A stretch of DNA of 39,074 nucleotides. Source: Phycisphaerae bacterium (GTDB lineage: Bacteria; Planctomycetota; Phycisphaerae; Sedimentisphaerales; Anaerobacaceae). The notes beneath the pieces are model-generated. The model was not told where the DNA came from. It worked only from the letters and a program-made list of their open reading frames with translations, and ran no database searches. The stretch lies in assembly GCA_030604525.1 (NCBI GenBank), contig JAUVVQ010000019.1:1-39074 (forward strand), read 5' to 3'. Shown here piece by piece: positions 34,803 to 39,074 of the stretch (positions are counted from its first letter, which is position 1; each line of letters opens with the position of its first letter). A program made the position numbers and the translations under genes.

Positions 34803-35366
34803 ATGAAGGCCTCGGAAATGAAAAAAGGACAAACCATCAAAGTAGATGGAAAACTTTGCGTTATTATTGATTACCAGCACGTAAAACTCGGGAAAGGCGG
34901 TGCCGTATATCAAACAAAAATAAAAAATATCACCGAGGGGACAACTCAAACGGTCAGACTGCGCTCTGATGAAATTATCCAGGAAGCTTATTTGGACAAA
35001 GGGACTTATGAATACCTTTATTCCTCCGGCAATGAGCACGTCTTGATGGATACCGCAACTTACGAACAGATATCGCTTTACGATGATACTTTCGGTGACA
35101 GCGTAAAATATCTGAAACCAAACGCACAATTGCAGGTCAGTATGTACGAGGGCAAAGCCGTTATCGTCGATTTGCCGAATACCGTGGATTTGAAAGTAAC
35201 TGATACAACTCCAGAAATAAAAGGCGCTACCGCTACCAATCAATACAAACCTGCAACACTTGAAACAGGACTCGTTGTTCAAGTGCCGCCCTTTATTAAA
35301 ATAGACGATGTTATTACAGTCGATACCAGAACTGACCAATATGTTACACGCGTAAAAAATGCGTAA
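34803..35366 (+). CDS. efp: Translation elongation factor P
   Basis: EF-P rescues ribosomes stalled on proline runs; 187 aa, full length with the three OB-like domains. The tip loop reads HVKLGKGGAVYQTK, with Lys31 at the position that is lysylated, rhamnosylated-Arg or otherwise modified in other bacteria. The usual V-K-P-G-K-G has Leu at residue 29 in place of Pro. The C-terminal signature (TLETGLVVQVPPFIKIDDVITVDTRT, ending Y-V-T-R-V-K) is intact. No EF-P-modifying enzyme gene adjoins. secA starts 65 bp downstream on the same strand. Confidence 0.97.
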   Translation: MKASEMKKGQTIKVDGKLCVIIDYQHVKLGKGGAVYQTKIKNITEGTTQTVRLRSDEIIQEAYLDKGTYEYLYSSGNEHVLMDTATYEQISLYDDTFGDSVKYLKPNAQLQVSMYEGKAVIVDLPNTVDLKVTDTTPEIKGATATNQYKPATLETGLVVQVPPFIKIDDVITVDTRTDQYVTRVKNA

Positions 35367-35431
35367 AAACTGATATGCCTATGACCTTAAGCTGAAATTC
35401 GATTTTATGAATTTACCTGTGCCGACCTGAT

Positions 35432-38400
35432 ATGTTTTTACAGAAAATAAACAATATACTTTTGAAAATCTTCGGCTCCCGCAATGAACGGTTGCTTAAA
35501 TCGTATTCGGGAATTGCACAAAAAGCCGCCCAGTTCGCCCAGCAGTTCCAGCAGCTTGATGACTCGGCTCTGAAAGCCAAAACAGATGAGTTCAAAACCG
35601 CTCTGAAAAATGGCGCTGCACCTGATGAAATTTTACCCGAGGCATTCGCTGTCGTCAGGGAAGTCTCAATGCGAACAATCCAGATGAGGCATTTCGATGT
35701 CCAGCTCGTCGGCGGATGCGTCCTCTACGAAGGTAAAATTGCCGAAATGGCCACCGGAGAAGGAAAAACTCTCGTAGCTACTCTCGCGGTCTATCTCGTG
35801 TACCTGACGGGAAGAAGAGTTCATATCGTTACTGTAAATGACTATCTGGCAAAACGTGATGCTGAATGGATGGGACCCGTTTACAGGGCGCTGGGGTTGA
35901 CTGTAGGAATTATTCAGGCCGATATGGATACCGCCGGAGAAGACAGAAAAGAACAATATCAATCTGATGTAACATACGGCACAAACAATGAGTTTGGCTT
36001 TGATTACCTCAGGGATAATATGAAAACTTCCCTCGACCGGATGGTCCAGTCACCTCTTCAATACGCCATTATTGATGAGGTCGATTCCATCTTAATCGAC
36101 GAGGCCAGAACTCCTCTCATTATCTCCGGACCGGCTTTCGACGATGTCAGCAGATACAAAAAAGCTGACCATGTCGGAAGGGAGCTTATCAAAAAACAAA
36201 AAACTTATGACAATATAAAAAACCAGACTGACACAACCGAGAAAAAAATTGCAAACGCCAGAGGCGAGCTGGATGAAGCAAAAAAATCAAAAGACCGGGA
36301 ACGTATTAAAAAAGCGGAGAAGGTTATAAAGCAAAGCGAAGAAGATTTCCAGCTCGCTCAGGAAAAATTAGCTCAGGCAACTCAGTTCTATGAAGTCGAA
36401 TTCGATAAAAAGGCCGTCCATTTGACTCACGAAGGGGTTAGTGCTGCACAGGATGTAGCCGGCATCGGTTCATTCTTTACCGGCTCAAATATGGAATGGC
36501 CACACCTGCTCGAGCAAACTTTAAAAGCACACGTCGTCTTCGAAAAAGAAAAAGACTATGTCGTAATGGACGGGGAAGTCATCATTGTTGATGAATTCAC
36601 CGGCCGGCTTATGCACGGAAGACAATGGTCTGACGGATTACACCAGGCCGTCGAAGCAAAGGAAAACGTCCCCGTAAAGGAAGAAACACAGACACTGGCA
36701 ACTATCACACTCCAGAACTTCTTTAAACTCTACGACCAGATTGCCGGCATGACCGGCACCGCCGCAACAGAAGCGAGTGAATTTATGACCATCTACAAGC
36801 TGGACGTCATTGTTATAGCAACAAACAAACCTTGTATCAGAGATGACCGTTATGATGCCATCTACAAATCAATGAAGGAAAAATTCAAAGCTATTGTTGA
36901 GCAAATCAATGAAATAAGCGCCGCCGGAAGACCGGTACTCGTCGGAACCATCAGCATAGAAAAAAGTGAAGTGCTCTCGACCTCGTTAATGAAAAGGTTT
37001 GGTATCGAGCACGAGGTTCTTAACGCAAAACAGCACGAAAGAGAAGCTGCTATCATCGCAAAAGCAGGACACCAGCACAAAGACAGAACAGGAAATAACA
37101 GGGGAAACGTAACAATCGCTACGAATATGGCCGGAAGGGGCACCGATATTAAACTCGGACAGGGCGTCGCCGAAATAGGCGGACTACATATCCTCGGAAC
37201 TGAAAGGCACGAGGCAAGAAGAATAGACAACCAGTTAAGGGGACGTGCCGGCAGGCAGGGTGACGCCGGCTCAAGCCGATTCTTCCTCAGCTTCGATGAC
37301 GATTTACTAAAAACTTTTGCCCCGGAGTGGACCGTTAAAGCTCTCTCCTGGATCGGGTGGGAAGAAAACCAGCCAATATATCATAAGAGAATCAGCAAAG
37401 GCATAGAGAAAGCTCAGAAAAAAGTCGAAGAGAAAAACTTCGAAATACGAAAAAACCTCCTCGAATATGATGAAGTTATGGACTACCAGAGAAAAATCTT
37501 CTACGACAGAAGAAAACAAATCCTCGCTGGCAGGAAACTAAAACAACTAATCAGTGAAATGAATGAGGCTGCAATTGAAAAAAATTGTCGAACTATCCTT
37601 GCTGAAAACTATCCGGCCAGGTGTATCATCGAATGGGCAAGGAAAAATTTCGACGTCGATTTAAAAGAAAGGAATGTCACCGAACAAAAACCGCAGGAAA
37701 TAGAAAAAATTATAAAGAACAAGGCAAAAGACGATGTTGCTAACGATATTTCACTCTCCCTCGGAGAGTATCTCGAAGATTATTCCGACCCGGATACCTG
37801 GGACATCCAGGGTCTCTCCAAGTGGGCTATGAGCACATTCGATGTTAATATAAGCCCTTCAAAAGCAAAACATCAGTCAGCCGAACAAATCCAGCAGCAG
37901 CTCACACAAGCCGCCGCCCGGCAAGTCGATAAAAAAGACTGTTCAAAATTGTATGAATTTTTGCAGCACGATTTCCCCAAAAAAACATTTAGGGAATGGG
38001 CGGAAGTTAAATTTGGTATAAAAATAGAGCTCGAAAAAATTGCAGAATCCAACATCCCCGGCATTCAGAAATTCCTCGCTGAAAAAACAAGGGAAAAATA
38101 CAAACAACGCGAAATCGAATACCCCGTCGAGTTTGCTATGAATATGGTATATGGCCCGCAGCAGACAAGCATCTATGCCTTCGAAACACTCGCTGAATGG
38201 GCCAATAAAAAATATAACACCAAATTCTCAGCCGAACAGATTGCAAACACAAAACCAAAAACGCTCTTTAACCAGCTCCTCGAATTAAGCAAAAAATTTA
38301 ACAACGGCCAGCTCGTCAACGAAATCGAAAATAAAGTAGAAACTTTAACCGATACTGATTTACTAAGCTGGGCAAACAGGAGATTTGATACCTCACTGCG

Positions 38401-38920
38401 GGAAGACGCTCTCGGCGACACCGAGCAGCGTAAAGAAATCTTGCAGGAAATAGGAAATGAATTCCTGCGAAAGGAGCTGACCGACCTCGAAAAGTATGTC
38501 CTGCTGCAGGTTTACGATACCGCCTGGAAAGACCATCTCTATTCTATGGACCACTTGAAGGACAGTATCTGGACTCGCTCGCTCGCACAGAAAGACCCAA
38601 AAACAGAATACAAACGTGAGGGCTTCAGAATGTTTGAGCAGATGCTCGAAACCGTCCAAGACCGGGTAACCGATATAATCTTCAAGGTTCGACTCGAAGC
38701 CGGCGCACATGCCAGAAGCGTTTGGAACGTAAGCCAGACAAAGCACGATGAGGTAGGCCAGTTCGCAATGGCCGAAAGACAACGGGCCGCCGCTCAAGCT
38801 CCGCAGGGTGAAATAAAAGTTAAGCAGATAAAGTTGGACCAGCCGAAAGTCGGAAGAAACGACCCCTGCCCTTGCGGCTCCGGCAAAAAATACAAAAAGT
38901 GCTGCGGAAAATCAAAATAA
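35432..38920 (+). CDS. secA: Preprotein translocase ATPase SecA with expanded helical wing region
   Basis: Motor that pushes preproteins through SecYEG. At 1162 aa it is longer than the usual 800-950. Order: NBD1 with Walker A MATGEGKT (106-113) and IIDEVDSILIDEA (213-225); preprotein-binding domain; NBD2 with TIATNMAGRGTDI (561-573) and QLRGRAGRQGD (601-611); helical scaffold (NLLEYDEVMDYQR, 675-687); wing; C-terminal zinc domain CPCGSGKKYKKCCGK (C1146, C1148, C1157, C1158). Two insertions stand out: a charged coiled coil at about 250-318, and five wing-like modules with W735, W798, W856, W923 and W980 each in W-A-x3-F/Y. The scaffold closes with DTAWKDHLYSMDHLK (1029-1043). No strong ribosome binding site is visible before the ATG. 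Confidence 0.97.
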   Translation: MFLQKINNILLKIFGSRNERLLKSYSGIAQKAAQFAQQFQQLDDSALKAKTDEFKTALKNGAAPDEILPEAFAVVREVSMRTIQMRHFDVQLVGGCVLYEGKIAEMATGEGKTLVATLAVYLVYLTGRRVHIVTVNDYLAKRDAEWMGPVYRALGLTVGIIQADMDTAGEDRKEQYQSDVTYGTNNEFGFDYLRDNMKTSLDRMVQSPLQYAIIDEVDSILIDEARTPLIISGPAFDDVSRYKKADHVGRELIKKQKTYDNIKNQTDTTEKKIANARGELDEAKKSKDRERIKKAEKVIKQSEEDFQLAQEKLAQATQFYEVEFDKKAVHLTHEGVSAAQDVAGIGSFFTGSNMEWPHLLEQTLKAHVVFEKEKDYVVMDGEVIIVDEFTGRLMHGRQWSDGLHQAVEAKENVPVKEETQTLATITLQNFFKLYDQIAGMTGTAATEASEFMTIYKLDVIVIATNKPCIRDDRYDAIYKSMKEKFKAIVEQINEISAAGRPVLVGTISIEKSEVLSTSLMKRFGIEHEVLNAKQHEREAAIIAKAGHQHKDRTGNNRGNVTIATNMAGRGTDIKLGQGVAEIGGLHILGTERHEARRIDNQLRGRAGRQGDAGSSRFFLSFDDDLLKTFAPEWTVKALSWIGWEENQPIYHKRISKGIEKAQKKVEEKNFEIRKNLLEYDEVMDYQRKIFYDRRKQILAGRKLKQLISEMNEAAIEKNCRTILAENYPARCIIEWARKNFDVDLKERNVTEQKPQEIEKIIKNKAKDDVANDISLSLGEYLEDYSDPDTWDIQGLSKWAMSTFDVNISPSKAKHQSAEQIQQQLTQAAARQVDKKDCSKLYEFLQHDFPKKTFREWAEVKFGIKIELEKIAESNIPGIQKFLAEKTREKYKQREIEYPVEFAMNMVYGPQQTSIYAFETLAEWANKKYNTKFSAEQIANTKPKTLFNQLLELSKKFNNGQLVNEIENKVETLTDTDLLSWANRRFDTSLREDALGDTEQRKEILQEIGNEFLRKELTDLEKYVLLQVYDTAWKDHLYSMDHLKDSIWTRSLAQKDPKTEYKREGFRMFEQMLETVQDRVTDIIFKVRLEAGAHARSVWNVSQTKHDEVGQFAMAERQRAAAQAPQGEIKVKQIKLDQPKVGRNDPCPCGSGKKYKKCCGKSK

Positions 38921-39013
38921 AACCACCACTCAAAATCCACAAATCCCCAACCCGCAAGCTGCCACCCGCAAATCACCAAACCTCCAACATTCGAGCTTCG
39001 AAAGCACAACTGT

Positions 39014-39074
39014 TTAATCACTCTGTTGGTTTGCAAGCTCCAGGACATCGCCGATACTCATAGTGCCCCCTTTA
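39014..39074 (-). CDS. C-terminal end of a minus-strand gene, cut by the window edge
   Basis: The minus-strand frame from the window end reads KGGTMSIGDVLELANQQSD and stops at TAA 39014-39016. It is open to the edge, reads like a protein tail, and is convergent with secA. The family cannot be told from so few residues, and chance coding is possible. Confidence 0.35.
   Translation of the reverse strand, partial: KGGTMSIGDVLELANQQSD

Overview
The window looks like a Gram-negative-type bacterial chromosome: lipoproteins with lipoboxes, an outer-membrane porin remnant, a type II secretion/type IV pilus ATPase, SMC, EF-P and SecA. The very long SecA, the FlgI-like lipoprotein with HEAT-type repeats, the sulfatase-fold lipoprotein and the short palindromic intergenic repeats suggest Planctomycetota, perhaps Phycisphaerae/Sedimentisphaerales. 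That placement is inference from protein style; no rRNA or other marker here settles it.

Layout. (1) 1-3.9 kb is accessory DNA: the first 15 codons of an IS630-type transposase, an AT-rich 919-aa protein with a C-terminal PD-(D/E)XK-like nuclease motif, decayed gene scraps and a cluster of palindromic repeats. (2) 3.9-5.6 kb (minus) is a GspE/PilB ATPase. (3) 5.9-12.3 kb (plus) is a tight cluster: ABC ATPase, ABC-2 permease interrupted by a -1 frameshift at a slippery T8 run, a secreted unknown protein, two TPR-like exported proteins and a sulfatase-fold lipoprotein that seems to lack catalytic residues. (4) 12.5-21.6 kb holds an NTF2-like lipoprotein, a FlgI-like lipoprotein with HEAT-type repeats, SMC, a zinc-ribbon membrane protein and a pair of M16 peptidase-family proteins (one inactive, one active). 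(5) 21.6-22.8 kb is a rearrangement scar where a pilin-type locus (minus) meets the C-terminal half of a porin (plus).

(6) 22.9-30.9 kb is an acetate/acetyl-CoA module. AMP-forming Acs and a SatP/YaaH-type acetate permease face a convergent three-gene operon: ADP-forming acyl-CoA synthetase, a CoA-transferase fused to a GNAT acetyltransferase, and a class I HDAC/AcuC-type deacetylase. A strong hairpin terminator lies between the two units. The arrangement suggests acetate activation and scavenging coupled to reversible lysine acetylation, with Acs as the obvious target. (7) 31.1-33.9 kb has a GAF-GGDEF diguanylate cyclase and a nitronate monooxygenase-like flavoprotein, separated by a transposase remnant and a terminator. 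(8) 34.1-34.6 kb is an RHS-core scrap joined to the first codons of a lost gene. (9) 34.8-38.9 kb carries efp and a 1162-aa secA whose helical wing region holds five degenerate W-A-x3-F/Y modules. The window ends in the last codons of a minus-strand gene.

The best candidates for undescribed biology are the CoA-transferase-GNAT/deacetylase operon, the repeat-expanded SecA, the FlgI-HEAT lipoprotein, and the ABC/TPR/pseudo-sulfatase cluster with its possible programmed frameshift.
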